A stretch of DNA of 64,000 nucleotides from NCBI GenBank assembly GCA_958510825.1, contig OY294046.1:45241794-45305793 (forward strand), in the 5' to 3' direction. Made by a program: the position numbers and the translations under genes. Below the pieces are notes generated by a model. The model saw only the letters and a program-made list of their open reading frames with translations. It was not told where the DNA came from and searched no databases. Source of the stretch: Brachypterus glaber (taxonomy: Eukaryota > Arthropoda > Insecta > Coleoptera > Kateretidae). Positions 1 through 12,435 of this stretch are shown here, one piece after another. Each line of letters begins with the position of its first letter. The stretch's first letter is position 1.

Positions 1-922
1 ATGGCCCTTGTGTTGCAGTTGTGTTCATTATGATTAGTTATTAAGGCATTCTTATTTTAGTGCACGTATAACAGTAAATGTATATTTATATCTAACGTAA
101 GTAACAGTGTCTAATTATTTTTTCTAAAAAACAAAAAGGTGGATGTGGCCACGTGGCGTACTAAATTTCGTGGTTTACAGCAAAATGTATACAATTAACT
201 TAAAAACAACTTTCCTTACAGATTATTATGATGATATAACAGAGAAAAGTAAAACTGGAATTTCGAAAGTGTTATCACTCTATTTACTAAATTTTATCTG
301 AAAAAGTATTGGTCGTATGAAAAATATCATATATAACAAGTATAAAAATTGTAGTATTTCACAGCTCGAGTTACTAAAGCAAGTGTCTCCATACAGCTAC
401 AATTTTTAAAATGCTACTGCTTCTACACTTGTTATGTGATATACTAATTCAAGTCCATTACCCTCATTATTTCCCTGACCGTCAAGTGTTTCTGTCAGCA
501 TGAAAATGATCTGGTACTTCTGTGCACCGGGACCGAATATGGTGCCGCAACGGTTGGCCCGACAACAGGAAGGGCCTCAACGCCTCGCTAACCATTTCAA
601 ATCATCGGCTCAATGAAAAATGATCGCGATCCCTTAAATTTCAGCCCGTTAACGATCTCGCCACGCTAACACAATATAGGTGGAGTTTAATTAATTAAAT
701 CCGAGTCGTCTTTTTAACTTTATTCATATTTGTGTAGGTCCACGAGAAACAAGCCGAGGTGCCCAAAAATGGTTTGGACTTTTTGAAATTGTTATAGACT
801 TAAAGCACTTCAAAATTACTAGTATTGTTAGACAGTCTAATATAGTACAAAATACCTTAAACAAGGGCCCAGAATGACACTAAACGTAATAAAAAATAAA
901 TAAAAAATGCACGTGCTTCATA
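1..922. other. Intergenic stretch without recognisable gene
   Basis: No sizeable open frame or RNA gene is visible. Positions 520-670 are less AT-rich than their surroundings and look non-repetitive within the window. This could be old unique sequence, but no function can be assigned. Confidence 0.5.
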
Positions 923-924
923 TA

Positions 925-2533
925 CAGAGCGGTTCAAAGTCACTCCCCTCTTAACTTTTGAACAAACAATCTTTTTTTTATATATTTAACTTAACCTATC
1001 TTAAATTTAACTTAAACTTAAGGGGTGATTCTATATCATAAAATATAACAAAAAGTTTCTATACATCTATGTCTAAAAATGCGTCGTAAAGGAGCTAAGC
1101 AACTTTGAAAGTGGCTAAAAAAATCGGTTTTTATTTAATAACTCAGGAACCCTTTGAGATATAGCAACAAGATTTTAAACGTGAACTTATCTTAATTTTG
1201 TTTTTGTTTGTATATGGCCCTCTGGGCTGGAATAAAGGATTATTATTATTAATAAGGCCCATCTTCGTATGTTATTTTTATGTACTTATTATAAACAGGG
1301 GTGTGCGAAACGGAGAGGCCATTTTTAAAGGGCCATAGTAGCTTCATCAAACATCCAAACCACGAGATTTTTCTACCTACATGTATGACAACTTTTTTCT
1401 TAGTTTTTGATATAGAATAATCTTTAAATAAATTTTGATTTTCAACATTTAAATACTTCGTCGAACCGTGAAATTTCATCTTCAAATTAAATTTTCTCGA
1501 AAACGGTTAATCACACATTTAAAGGGGCTTACGACGCATTTTTAGACATGTTTATAGAAACTTTTTGTCATATTTTATGATGTAAATTTTTTTTAATGAA
1601 AAAGGCGTCGTGTGATAAATCATTTTAAAGCTTATAAAATTCTCTATTCTACAACACAGTTCTTTATTTTTCTTTCTATTTTTTGCTGGTTTAAAATGGG
1701 GTTGAGAATGGGAATTTTCGGCAAAATTAAAAAAAGAATTAAAAAAAGAATCAAAAATTTTTTGAAAATACTTTCAAACTAATTTTAAATAATATAAATA
1801 AAATTTTACAAAAAAAAATCTTAAAAAGTCTTATTTTTTAGCAACAAAAGTTGAAAAAAAAATGTTTAATTAAAAAATACATGGTCAAGTAGAGAATTTT
1901 ATTTGCTTTAAAATTATGTATCACCCACTTTCCATTAAAAAAAATCCTCCCCTATGCCCACTGACTAAATTTTAAAAGCTACCAATATTGAATATATGCC
2001 AACAGATAGTCTTATTTATGTGTTCCAAAGACCGCAAAAAAAATATTTTTTAGCCCTCTTAAAGGGCTTAAAAAATAAAAAATTCAAAATATTTAAAAAA
2101 CACATTCTGTAATATAACAAACACGTAAAGGGGTTTCACCCTTGGATTTGATGAAAATCCACCCCCACAAAGAGGGTTACTACTACCCTCCAAGCTCCAA
2201 AAAAAGTAGTAAACCATAAAGTATCTCGAGAAAAATCGAGTTAAAGGGATCCAGTCAGTTTGTTTAATAAAATGTGGGAAAGTTTGATATAAAATTCAAT
2301 TCAATTACCCCCAGTTAACCCTTTGTTTAAGGTTATGTTTAGCTTCTAGAACAATAAATCTTGGTTTTTGCATAAGTTCATGACCAGACAAAAATTTTGA
2401 GCACTTGTACTTTACATTGTATCAATTCCAATCGAAGTTACAGATTTTTGAAAAAGAGGCTAATTTTGCGGTCACTCTTTGAAGTCGGTATCACGCTCAA
2501 GTTAAGAGGAGGGGTGACTTTTGAACCGCACTG
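925..2533. mobile_element. TA-flanked inverted-repeat DNA element (Tc1/mariner-like ends)
   Basis: The ends are inverted copies: the left starts CAGAGCGGTTCAAAGTCAC and the right ends in the matching complement GTGACTTTTGAACCGCACTG. TA lies directly outside both ends (923-924 and 2534-2535). An inner inverted repeat (about 1028-1100 against 1525-1592, sharing AAAAATGCGTCGTAA) suggests a second element nested inside. The middle (about 1030-1590) has an inverted relative at 62210-62650 and a decayed relative near 4160-4330. No transposase frame is present, so it is non-autonomous. The TA target and CAG-type tip fit Tc1/mariner; that assignment is inferred. Confidence 0.6.
1197..1248 (+). mobile_element. 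Extremely 5'-truncated LINE 3' end with ATT-repeat tail
   Basis: The 52 bp insert ends GGAATAAAGGATTATTATT, matching the style of the 3' end of the LINE at 5.3-9.1 kb (AATAAAGATTATTATT). It is flanked by TTAAT on both sides (1192-1196 and 1249-1253). The related repeat copy at 62575-62584 lacks the insert and reads straight through, giving an empty site. This is a dead-on-arrival insertion. Confidence 0.7.
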
Positions 2534-2875
2534 TATGCCTACGCCTGAAAGAAAATAAGAAAAAAACGAAACGTGGGCGTATCAAATGTCATTTTAAAAT
2601 TTAATATGGACCATGTGATACTGAATTCATAACAAAAATCTATAGATTTCTTTGATTTTCTGTCAAATTCCTCTTGCTAGTCATGAGGTCAGTTTAAGTT
2701 TTAACGAATGGTCAAAGCAAACAACCAGTGGATATTGGTAGGAGGAGGTCTAAACTATTTCTAACCATCAACAGCAAAATTTCAGCAGATTATGGTTTTC
2801 GGAATATACTGTTAAAAGTATTTGGTTGATAGTTTTGAGACAATTTTGATCTATAATATATTTGACCAATTAATA

Positions 2876-3705
2876 CACTGAAAGAAATTACATTGTAAAG
2901 GTGTAAAAAAATACACTATAAATGTGTAAATTTTACACCTTTATATAAACGTACATCAACATTGATGTGAAACTACACACGTGAGGTGATTCTGACCTAG
3001 AGTGTGTATTTTTACATCCCTACCTTCTGCAACAATACACTCGGAGCTCAAGAAAGTGTATTTTTATAAACATACCTTTAGCAACAATACACCCGAAGTG
3101 TAAAAATCACACTTCTGATGTACAAGCCAGTCAATCGCTGGCGTTAAGCTAGTCACGTGACTCGAAAAGCCTCAGTCTGGTGGCTGTCGACCATTATAGT
3201 TGTTTACGTTTGTAAGAGCGTACGTATAATTTTGTGTGCTAGATTTTTCAAAGAAATAATTGGTAAGTGCTGATTAAAAGTAAATATTTAAAAAGTGTGA
3301 TTAATACAATATCCTTTAAACATACATATTATAATATTTTACTTATTTAGGCGGTAACACTGGCCTGCAAATTTTGAGTTGTTAAGACTTGTGTATGTTT
3401 TTTGTTTCTATTTTATATTGGTACTTTTTGTAGCGCTGATTACGAATATACGTTTTATTATTCTGTGGCGTAGTTTTTCCATAAAACACTATTCATAAAT
3501 AGAAAAATAACAAAATGGTTATTCTATTTTTTTTAATAAATTGAAGGGTTTTCGGTAAAAAGTATATTTACGGGTAAACTTTACACACTGGATGTAAAAA
3601 TATAATACACACCGCATTTATATTAACGCTTCGAGTGTAAATTTACATCAGCAGCAGCTGCAAGTAAATTACCCATGCACGTGGATGTGAAAATTTATCT
3701 CAGTG
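2876..3705. mobile_element. TA-flanked non-autonomous DNA element with GTGTAAA/TTTACAC subterminal repeats
   Basis: The left end CACTGAAAGAAATTACAT and the right end, read inverted CACTGAGATAAATTTTCACAT-like, form imperfect terminal inverted repeats bounded by TA on both sides (2874-2875, 3706-3707). Both subterminal zones are packed with GTGTA...TACAC motifs (2900-3120, 3570-3690), possible transposase-binding sites. The centre (3180-3480) has no coding frame. Confidence 0.6.
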
Positions 3706-3707
3706 TA

Positions 3708-5300
3708 GGTAAAATCAACAATATAATTATAATTTAAGTGGCCTTATGCCGACAAACATGTGGGTGCCTTTCCTCGCGGACGACCCCATTTGAATATGTA
3801 TATGGGTGGTTTATTTTTGAAGAGAGGTGCTTATTTCAAACAAATTATATACCTTGTTATTATCAAGTTACCTTGATAGCATGGGAATTTTAATTTGGGC
3901 GTAATCAAAAGACTATGTAATAACTCATTGTGTTGAGTTTTCGTGGCATGGGTCTTAAACAAACAAGGTCCACCGATCAATTGTTGGTTTTAATTTGAAC
4001 CTTAGGCTTTTACGTCCACATAAATTAGAAGAGTTCTTTATTTTCGGTTTTAGGCCATTGTGGATTTACATGCATCTGCCGTCGAGGGCGCCGCAATAAG
4101 TGATAGTAACGCAAGGTTGATAAATTAATACACCGTGTTTGCAGTCTTTTGGCGGAAAATAAAGGGGATGATTCTAAATCACAAATAACGAAAAGAGAGT
4201 TACGATCCTTTAAAATTGTACTAAAACTAAGGTTTTTAATTATTAACTTTGGTACCCTTTGAGCTAGAGTGACGAGGATTTTTATGTATACTATATTAAT
4301 AAAGGCAATTAGTTTATGTTAATTATTTTTTTAATCTATCCAGAGGCGTGCCTAGACGGACAAAAAGCCACAAACTTTTTTATGTGTATTTTTATGGATT
4401 TTTTGTCAAAAATATGGATTCCTTTAGTAAAAATACATAAAAAAAATTCTTATAGTATAACACTGTAGGAGCAACCGTTTGCCAAAAAAAGTGACTAAAT
4501 GACTAAAAAAAAAGAAAACAAAAAGTCCCACCATTTCGTGAAATATGCAACTTTTTTCTTCGGCTAAAAAGTTATTGACTAAAGAAAAATTGGTGAATAT
4601 GCAACTTTTGTATTTTTACCCTGAAATATGCAACTTTTTTCTTCGACAAAAAAGTTAAGTTCCCCATCTTTTCGTTAAATATACAACTTTTGTACCATAA
4701 AAGTTTAACAGAGGGGGCGTAGGTTACTACCCCCGGGCCCCGATTTTCTCCCCACGGTCCTGCGTAGAAGCCCATACATTAGGTAACCTTGTGTAAAGTA
4801 TGATGCGTTTATGCGTGATAGAAACGTAAGAGGGTGGACCAAGTATAGGCGTTGCGGGAGGGCGCTTTAAGCATGAGTCACTATCAGGTTTAAACGAATT
4901 AGCCTATAATACTTGGTGTAATATTATTTAATGACTAGAATATATAGTATACACATACATGTCGAACCTCCTCCTTTTAGAAGTTGACTAAAAATAGTGG
5001 ACTCTAGGGTTCCTGGATGATAGTGACATTACTTGGTGTTTCCTGTTCCATTTATTTTTCTATAATTTAGTTACATTTTACATTGTTTCCCAAATGACAA
5101 AAAATTGAATCAAATGAATTTCTTCTTTCTCCTTTTTTCCTGTTTTTCATGTTTCATTATCTGTTTCTTTGAATTTAAAGTGATTTATTACCGGTATAAA
5201 GATAAAACTTTTTTACATTTCATAGACAAAGTGAGTGTTTAATCTATCAAATTTAAAATTCGCTACAAATAGTGATTTTCTAACCTAAGGTGTTAATAAT
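3708..5300. repeat. Gene-free repeat-rich stretch
   Basis: Positions 4160-4330 are a diverged relative of the 1020-1180 repeat. Positions 4540-4700 hold three to four degenerate copies of an AATATGCAACTTTTTTCTTCG-like motif. No gene was recognised. Confidence 0.5.
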
Positions 5301-5366
5301 AGACATTTTTGTTTTTTGTGAACATTTGGTTTAATATCTGTAAACAACACGTCACGCATCAAAACA

Positions 5367-6149
5367 ATGAGTGGGGATCAAACTTGTCGTGTCTGCAGCG
5401 AAGCGATATTGGATCCGCAGTACCAAGTGAAGTGTGCGAACTGCCGTCGCCACACTCATGGATTGACGTGCGCCTCGCTAAACAAGACGATAATTAAAGC
5501 CTTGGTAGAAAATACATCTCTTAGCTGGACATGTCCTAGTTGCATTAACTATTCGGTAGTTGCAATTATGGATAAGTTAAATTCAATAACAACTACTTTA
5601 GAAACACACACTTTAAATATTAATAATATCAATAATGTATTAAATACACCTACAAGTAGGCCAAAAGCCAGCGCTACAGCCCCTCAACCGTTAGCTGAGC
5701 CGATGAGCGCTAATAGAAATCCTACATTACTTCAGCCTAGTAACACTGTACAGGGGAGAAGACGTCTCTCTGTTCCTAATAATTCGGGTGCTAATTCAAA
5801 CATAGGAAGTCATAGAAAAAGCAATTTAATTATAGGCAACAGAAGTGATAAATCGAATTTAATCTCCTCTGCAGAACGTCGCCAATGGCTCTATCTTGGC
5901 AGATTAAAACCTGGAACAACCAACGAGAACATTATATCCTATTTTAATGATGTACTTGATATTACTGATGTCAAATGCGAAACGCTTCTGTCCAATGATG
6001 ACATTTGTTCATTTAAGGTTGGTGTAAAGGAGTCTCTAATAGCAGGCCTTCTGGACCCGAGTTTGTGGGAGGAAGGCATTGCCGTGAAAGAGTTTATACC
6101 TCGTAGTAGGTCTTTTTGGCAAACGAGGACTCATCCCGGAGGAAATTAA
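5367..6149 (+). CDS. LINE ORF1 protein: PHD-type zinc finger plus C-terminal RNA-binding-like domain
   Basis: The 260-codon frame is uninterrupted. Residues about 7-60 have the spacing Cys-Cys-Cys-Cys-His-Cys-Cys-Cys (TCRVC, CANC, HTHGLTC, TCPSC), the C4HC3 pattern of a PHD finger. Such fingers are known in the first ORF of several insect jockey/CR1-group LINEs. Residues about 80-165 are rich in Asn, Ser, Thr and Pro and are probably disordered. From about residue 173 the segment QWLYLGRLKPGTTNENI resembles the first strand and helix of an RRM-like fold, as expected for a nucleic-acid chaperone that coats the element RNA. The ATG at 5367 follows CAAAACA, a good eukaryotic context. The frame ends 27 bases upstream of the first in-frame ATG that leads directly into the endonuclease of ORF2. 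Confidence 0.8.
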   Translation: MSGDQTCRVCSEAILDPQYQVKCANCRRHTHGLTCASLNKTIIKALVENTSLSWTCPSCINYSVVAIMDKLNSITTTLETHTLNINNINNVLNTPTSRPKASATAPQPLAEPMSANRNPTLLQPSNTVQGRRRLSVPNNSGANSNIGSHRKSNLIIGNRSDKSNLISSAERRQWLYLGRLKPGTTNENIISYFNDVLDITDVKCETLLSNDDICSFKVGVKESLIAGLLDPSLWEEGIAVKEFIPRSRSFWQTRTHPGGN

Positions 6150-8972
6150 ATAGTACGTCCATCTGTTCTAATAATATGCTTAAACTCAATGTATATTATC
6201 AAAATGTTCGCGGCCTTAATACCAAAGTAGATCAATTTTACTCTGCCGTTAGTGACTGCGAATACGATGTTATTGCCGTTACAGAATCTGGACTAAATAG
6301 CAATGTTCACAGTTCTGAACTTTTTCCTGAAACTTATACTGTATTTAGATGCGACCGTAATTATGCTGAAGTTGATGCCGATAAGGGAGGAGGAGCATGT
6401 TTAGCTGTAAATTCCAACTTTTTGGGTAACGTTATAATATCTGAACTGAACTTTTCGAGCATTACAAATATTATTAAATCTTTGGAAATTGTAGGTTGTA
6501 AAATGTGTTTTAATAATTTTAATTTAATAATTATTGTTTTGTACATACCGCCTTCTATTCCTGTTGCAGAATTTGAATTGTTTTTTGAACTACTTAGTCT
6601 AATTGAATTTCTTTATGATAAAAATGTTCTTTTTATTGGCGATTTTAACATTAGTCGTTACGTTAATCATGACTTAAATGATAGTAAATACTGTGCCTTT
6701 AACAACTTTATAAATTCTTTCGAACTTTCACAGTTTAACAGCATATTAAATTCAAAAGATCGTCTTCTGGACCTTACAGTGTCCAATTTGTCATGCGTAG
6801 TATCTAGAAGTGACCATCCTTTTGTCAATATTGACTTGTACCATCCACCTTTGGATATTTCTGTAAGCATGCATGTTTTAAAAAATAAAAAATTTAAATC
6901 TACAAATACAAGTAAAAATTATAATTTTCGCAAATGTGATTTTCGAAACTTATATGACAGTTTATCCAAAGTCGACTGGTCTGTTCTTCAAGATTTTAAT
7001 GAAATTAATCTTGCTTGTGATAAATTTTATAATATTTTAGATTCTAATTTTGATAAATTTGTTCCTGTCTATAAAAATAAATCACGGTCATTCCCTGTTT
7101 GGTACAGCAAGGAGCTGATAACCTTGCTAAAAAATAAAAATAAAGTTCATTCTAAGTTTAAAAAATATAAAAATATTTCTGATTTAAATACTTTTAAAGA
7201 ATTACGAAGCGAATCTATTTAAGGGATATTCAGAGTAATATCACATCTGATCCAAAATCTTTTTGGACTTATGTTGGTAATAAAAGGCGCTCAAGTAGAA
7301 TCCCTGGATCTGTTACACTTAATGATACCGAAATATCCGATCCTCAAGATATAGTCAATAGTTTTGCCGACTACTTTTCGAGTGTTTACACTGTCCCTAC
7401 ACCCGTTAATTTACCTGATAGTACAAATTGCTTTGATAATGTGGTTATTAATGAAATTACTGATAGCGATATTCTAGCTGCTATTAAAAAAATTAAAAAT
7501 TCTTCAACGGCTGGAATTGATAAAATTCCTAGTTTTCTAATAAAAGACTGTAAATATGTTTTTGTCGAACCTTTAAAATATATATTTAACCTAAGCTTAA
7601 AAACCAGAACATTTCCTACACTTTGGAAGACGTCCAGAGTCTGCCCGGTACATAAGAGTGGAGATAGGGCTAAAATTGAAAATTATAGGCCTATCTCCAT
7701 TATTTGTAACTTCGCAAAACTTTTCGAATCAATTTTATATATTCATATTTACAATCAAATTAAACTTAAACTTTCTCCGCACCAGCACGGATTTATAGAA
7801 AAACGAAGTACTGTGTCTAACTTGGTTGTTTTCAAACAATTTATATCACAGGCAATAAATGACAAAGAACAGACAGACGTCATAAGTACTGACTTTCAAA
7901 AGGCGTTTGATCAAATAGATCCATATATAATACTTGTAAAGCTTGAAGAATTTGGATTTCATAGAGCTCTAATTGCTCTCTTTTTTAGTTATCTTTTTGG
8001 TAGAAAACAAGTAGTTTTTTATAATGGATACTATTCATATTTCTTTTTTTCTACTTCTGGTGTTCCCCAGGGTTCTAATCTGGGACCTTTAATTTTCCTA
8101 ATTTTCATTAATAATCTGCCTTTATGCATAGACTGTGATCGGTTATTGTTTGCGGCGACTTCAAATTTTATTTAATAATTAAGTCTATTAACGATTGTAT
8201 TTTGCTGCAAAATCAAATTAACCTTTTATGGGACTGGTGCATTCGTAATAAATTAAATCTTAACATTAAAAAATGTAAATACATGTCATATTCAACTAAA
8301 CATAATATAATAGACTACCAGTATCATATAAACGGTACTCCGCTTGAGAGATGCTATGAGTTGAAAGATCTAGGGGTTGTATTTGATACGACTTTATCTT
8401 TTTCATGTCACATATCCCAAGTCTGTTCTTCTGCTTCTAAGATGTTGGGATTTATAATTCGAAATTCAAAATCTTTTAATAATGTATTATGCCTTAAGTC
8501 ATTATATTATGCATATGTGAGATCCAGACTAGAGTATGCCTCTCTTGTCTGGTATCCCACATATGTAGTTCATACTGATGCCTTGGAAGCAGTGAATAGA
8601 AGATTTGCAAAATTTCTTTATTTTAAACGTGAAGGAGTCTATCCTGCTCAAGGATACGACAATATTGAACTGTTAAACCGCTTTAATATGCTGTCACTTA
8701 AGACTAGACGAATAAATTTTTCCCTATGTTTTCTATATAAACTGCTTCACAATGGAATTGATTGCATGGACTTACTCAGGCAAATCAATTTCAGAGTGCC
8801 GCGTTTGGGTTCGAGACGTGAGGATACTTTTATTTGTAATTTTAGCAGGACTAACGTTATGGTTAGATCGCCAATAAATATAATATGTAATAACTTTAAT
8901 TCGTTAAACAGATCCATTGATATTAACGCGTGTTCTCTAAACTCACTTTTATACACTAACAACCTACAATAA
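6116..8972 (+). pseudogene. LINE ORF2 (endonuclease and reverse transcriptase), two frameshifts
   Basis: Three successive frames join into one polyprotein. Segment one (6116-7222; the useful start may be the ATG at 6176) is an APE-type endonuclease with YYQNVRGL, AVTESGL, GDFN and SDHP blocks. Segment two (7223-8154) holds the reverse transcriptase with STAGIDKIP, NYRPISI, QHGF, STDFQKAFDQ and SGVPQGSNLGPL blocks. Segment three (8155-8972) is the thumb/connection part, with LNIKKCKYM, KDLGVVFD and RSRLEYASLVW. The first shift lies near 7220. The second lies at about 8155, exactly in the catalytic FADD box: the bases read Phe-Ala and then lose one nucleotide, so both catalytic Asp codons are out of frame. 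Downstream blocks remain well preserved, so the lesion is young. No RNase H is present. Confidence 0.85.
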
Positions 8973-9079
8973 TAGGTTAAAATTGTGTATTTATGTATCC
9001 ATATATATTATTTATTTTGTATATTTTGTATATATGTATTTTTGCCCTAGAATTGGTGCAAACTGTTGGGCAAATAAAG

Positions 9080-9109
<30 letters not shown>
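9080..9109 (+). repeat. (ATT)n LINE tail
   Basis: About ten uninterrupted ATT units follow the AATAAAG that ends the LINE. They serve as both its 3' terminus and a microsatellite. Confidence 0.9.
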
Positions 9110-9112
<3 letters not shown>

Positions 9113-10150
9113 AACAATACCACCGTCCCACTTCAGACCCATTTTTATATTTCAGGCTCTTTAAATATGTTCCCGTATGGATAAAGAAAATAGGAGAAAG
9201 AATGCTCACGAATATGACATTCTAAGCTCGGCGTACTCATAGTAACCATTTACATTATTTAAACTTAAAAAAAAAAGGAATAAAAATAAAATAAACTTAT
9301 AAAAATTATCAATGCTAGAAACTGAATTTTTCACGCTATGAAAAAAAAGTAAATGTATTGTGCAATGAAACATAATACTTTAATATTGATCTAAGTAAAG
9401 TCAATAATATTACAAAATAATCTAACAAAAAAAATTGATCTGTACTGTACAATCTTTGTCATAAATGTTTTTTTTATATAATTTTAGCTTCGGGCAAAAA
9501 TTTTTGAGTAAGTGGACCACGCCATAAAAAATCATAATCAATTTTTAAAAATTTGGCCTTTTTTAGATTTCAAGCTTTCACGGCCACTAGGATATAAAGA
9601 ATTTTCACTTTCGGGTTTAAACCGTATTAATGGATTTTCACTTTCCGACTTTTCAGATTAATCCCTGAAGATGTCTCTAGCAGTAAGAGACGAAACGTCG
9701 GAAAGTGGAAATCCATCAACTCGAATGTGAAGATTCTTTATAAATATGGCCTTCTTTAAAAAAATTGAGCTTGCATGTTGCCTAGTATACGATTTTTAGG
9801 TCTGTACCTATTTTGTTAAGAAAGAAAGTGATGTTATTTTACAGTATAACCGCAATAATATTTCTTTTATAATAATGCGTAACGAAATCTTTGACGGTGT
9901 GTCAAATCTGTGTCTATCATCCAAATACTACAAAAGAAGCCGCTCTAGTTTTTCTTCTTCAGTATTAAGTTCGACTTTCACTTAATCTCAAATATTTTAT
10001 TGATGCTTTATCGTTTCATTCAAAAGATATATCTTTTTAAATCAATGAGCCCAGAAGTGGAACATTTTTAATATGCTTGATACTTTATTTTTTTTTATTT
10101 TATCTGTAAACGAAACTAAAATCTATTTAGATGTTTTATAACTATAAATT
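9110..10150. repeat. Gene-free region with an imperfect hairpin relic at about 9589-9747
   Basis: The segment 9589-9747 is a diverged copy of the long palindrome at 21887-22089, sharing TTTCACTTTCGGGTTT, CCCTGAAGATGTCTCTAG and GACGAAACGTCGGAAAGTG. Part of the left arm next to the centre is deleted. The rest is AT-rich with no gene recognised. Confidence 0.5.
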
Positions 10151-10179
10151 ATAATTATTATGCATCAGAAGAACCAGTG

Positions 10180-10620
10180 TAATACCAGTATAATACTGGT
10201 ATACTGCAGTAGGTTCGAGGAGAAAATTAATTTTTACAAGTACTACGATTTTTGTAGACAGGATAACTCCAGAACGAATTATCCGATCGACTCGAAATTT
10301 TCAGGAAAAATCAAGTTCTATGAATGGAAGATCCCTATTGTTTTTCAAAGTAATCCCCATAAAAACAAAAATTTTATGCGGGTTAAACTTTTTTAATAAA
10401 TAAAAAACTACCATTAAAACAAAAACAAAAATTGGATTTTTTTTTACTTTTTTTTTAAGTTTTTCAAAAAAAGAATTTAATTTTTTTTTAGTTCTTTCAA
10501 AAAAAAGATTTTTATTTTTTTTTATTTTTTTTTATATTGGAAAAATTGCAACATACCATTTACTGTGAATAATATATAATGGAATGCGTAGCATTACATA
10601 TCTTCACGGCTTGTTAATAT
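10180..10620 (+). mobile_element. Partial copy of the dispersed CACGGCTTGT-ending family
   Basis: It carries the shared blocks CGAATTATCCGATCGACTCG (about 10275), AAAATCAAGTTCTATGA, CCATTTACTGTGAATAATAT, a GGAATGCGTAGCATTAC hairpin and the terminus CTTCACGGCTTGT. The left end of the family is missing. It starts near a 21-base palindrome, ATACCAGTATAATACTGGTAT, at 10182-10202. A short hairpin about ten bases from a conserved 3' end recalls Helitron-like (DINE/HINE) elements; this is inferred. Confidence 0.5.
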
Positions 10621-10657
10621 TAATTCCACAAGGGAGGACACAAAGACATCTCTGCGG

Positions 10658-10685
10658 AGACATAACTCAGATCTGAGTTATGTCT
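10658..10685. repeat. Perfect 28 bp palindrome
   Basis: The half-site AGACATAACTCAGA is followed immediately by its exact complement. It could be a fused pair of terminal inverted repeats from a tiny MITE. No other sign of function. Confidence 0.7.
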
Positions 10686-10689
10686 GGTT

Positions 10690-12020
10690 AGTTCATATTT
10701 GTATTTATTTGTATTTATACAGGCACCTTCTTTTGAAGGTACTTTATACCTAACACTGTTTCATGTTACAATAATTTTAAATTAATGAAATAATTATAAA
10801 TCCATTTCACATTCTCGCAGGACATTTCTTCTTATTTTATTCAATTTTTTTTATTAAAATTCATCTTCTGCAGTATATGTGGTGCATAGTCAACTCTTGT
10901 ATATAATTAAAAATATATTCATAATTATTAACTAATATTTTACCAAAACATCGCTTGATTTTTTTGACAAAAATTTTGACATGACAAAGTCAATTATGCA
11001 AAATCTTTTTAATGGTTACTGGAGAAATTATATTTATTCTTATTAGAAAGTTTATGACAGAAATTTTTTCTTGATCTTTACGGATTCGGTGTAACTAACA
11101 TATTCCTGTTTCACCTGGGTTGGATTGATGGACTTTTTTTCAGTTGATTAAAATTCGCTCTATAAATCATAAAATTGCACGCAAAAACACGCACAATAAA
11201 CATCAGTGATTGACTGTAACTACCGTTTGGAACTTGGACGTTTCCCGTTGCCCCGGCCATCTCTGTACTACGATTTCCCATTTCCTTAAATCTTGTCATA
11301 GAGCTAACCTAGAATTATCGCATTACGCTCGTTAAATTGCGCTGTGGCGATTTGTACAATTACATTTTAATAATTTAATGAGCAGGTACTGCGGAGTTTA
11401 CAGGAAATTATGGTCAGGACTAAATGACAATGACTAGATAAACGATTGAGTTAGGACGATGTTTTAAGCTATGTTTATATTTTCATTGGATAAGTATATG
11501 TTTAAAGATAGTAAATAAACAAATATGGCCGAACATATTTATGAAGTCAACTTTGTAGATACAACCTTTTTTACTGTAATTTACCGTAATTAATTCTATT
11601 AAAAGTACAATCTTGTTACTATGTCTTTCGTCGCCATTATTTAAAATGATTTTTCTATTTTGCGACTCTTATAAGCTCACAATCACACGCATTTTGCGTG
11701 TTCTTATAGGCCCATAAGAGGTCTGTACTTTTTGTTCTTTTGGGTTGGCAACAGACCTGGCCTATCGCTTGACGTTTTCCGTGCAAATGTCAATGTCGCT
11801 TTAAAGTTGAATTTTCTACAAAATTTTGTGTTTAGGTTATTTTTACCATGTTAAAATTGTGGCTTGGTTAATTGCAGTAAAAAAGAGAAGATGACTATAA
11901 AATATATCAAAATATCATTTTTTCTTAGAATTTTAAACATGGTGTAAACTGTAATGCCAATTCAAAATAAAAATCCCTAAATCAGTCATCAATTTAAATG
12001 TAAGTTTTTTTAAATTTTAG
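10690..12020. other. AT-rich stretch without recognisable gene
   Basis: Nothing coding was recognised. A weak inverted pair around 11708-11760 (AGGCCCATAAGAGGTCTGT against ACAGACCTGGCCT) may be a decayed small hairpin. Confidence 0.4.
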
Positions 12021-12039
12021 AACAAAATAGAAAAAATTG

Positions 12040-12155
12040 TATAAAGCACTCGTTTTATAACATGTTTTTAGCGCACTAGTACTTTAGTAAACTCACCGCA
12101 AGCGGCTCGTTTTCTAAACCTTTACTCGTGCGCTAAAAACGTATGTTATGAAACT
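12040..12155. mobile_element. Small hairpin element
   Basis: ATAACATGTTTTTAGCGCAC at the left pairs with GTGCGCTAAAAACGTATGTTAT-like sequence at the right, around a less AT-rich loop of about 60 bp. The size and shape are typical of a MITE. No target duplication was resolved. Confidence 0.5.
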
Positions 12156-12234
12156 AGTACTTTAATATACTATAAGTTTATATTCCGTGGGGACAAACAA
12201 ATAGAAATTCAATAATCTGTGTCAAATATTGAGC

Positions 12235-12435
12235 ACTGAGAGCTTGTTACCGTAGTAAATACTAAACATTTTAGCTTATATGGAACCCCATGAAAGTTTA
12301 GTTAACATTCACTGGTTGTTACAGTTACCAAAACTATAATAACGTTAAGTATTACTGTAACAATGTTAACTGAACCTTCGTGGGGTCCATATAAACAAAC
12401 ACGTTTAGTATTTACTACGGCAACGAGGTCTCAGT
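12235..12435. mobile_element. Palindromic MITE with GAGC flanks
   Basis: The 201 bp palindrome has ends ACTGAGAGCTTGTTACCGTA and TACGGCAACGAGGTCTCAGT. GAGC lies immediately outside both ends (12231-12234, 12436-12439), a possible 4 bp target duplication. A second family member lies at 35081-35301, and a decayed end lies near 63186. Confidence 0.65.

Larger units (their letters stand above)
5300..9110 (+). mobile_element. Near full-length non-LTR retrotransposon (jockey/CR1 group)
   Basis: Order of parts: short 5' leader, ORF1 with a PHD finger, ORF2 with apurinic-type endonuclease then reverse transcriptase, short 3' UTR, AATAAAG, and an (ATT)n tail at 9080-9109. There is no RNase H domain, and the tail is a trinucleotide repeat rather than poly(A); together these suggest the CR1/L2/Daphne/jockey neighbourhood. 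The exact clade is inferred. The 5' boundary is not defined, because I could not find a target-site duplication. ORF1 is intact but ORF2 carries two frameshifts, so this copy is not autonomous. Confidence 0.85.
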
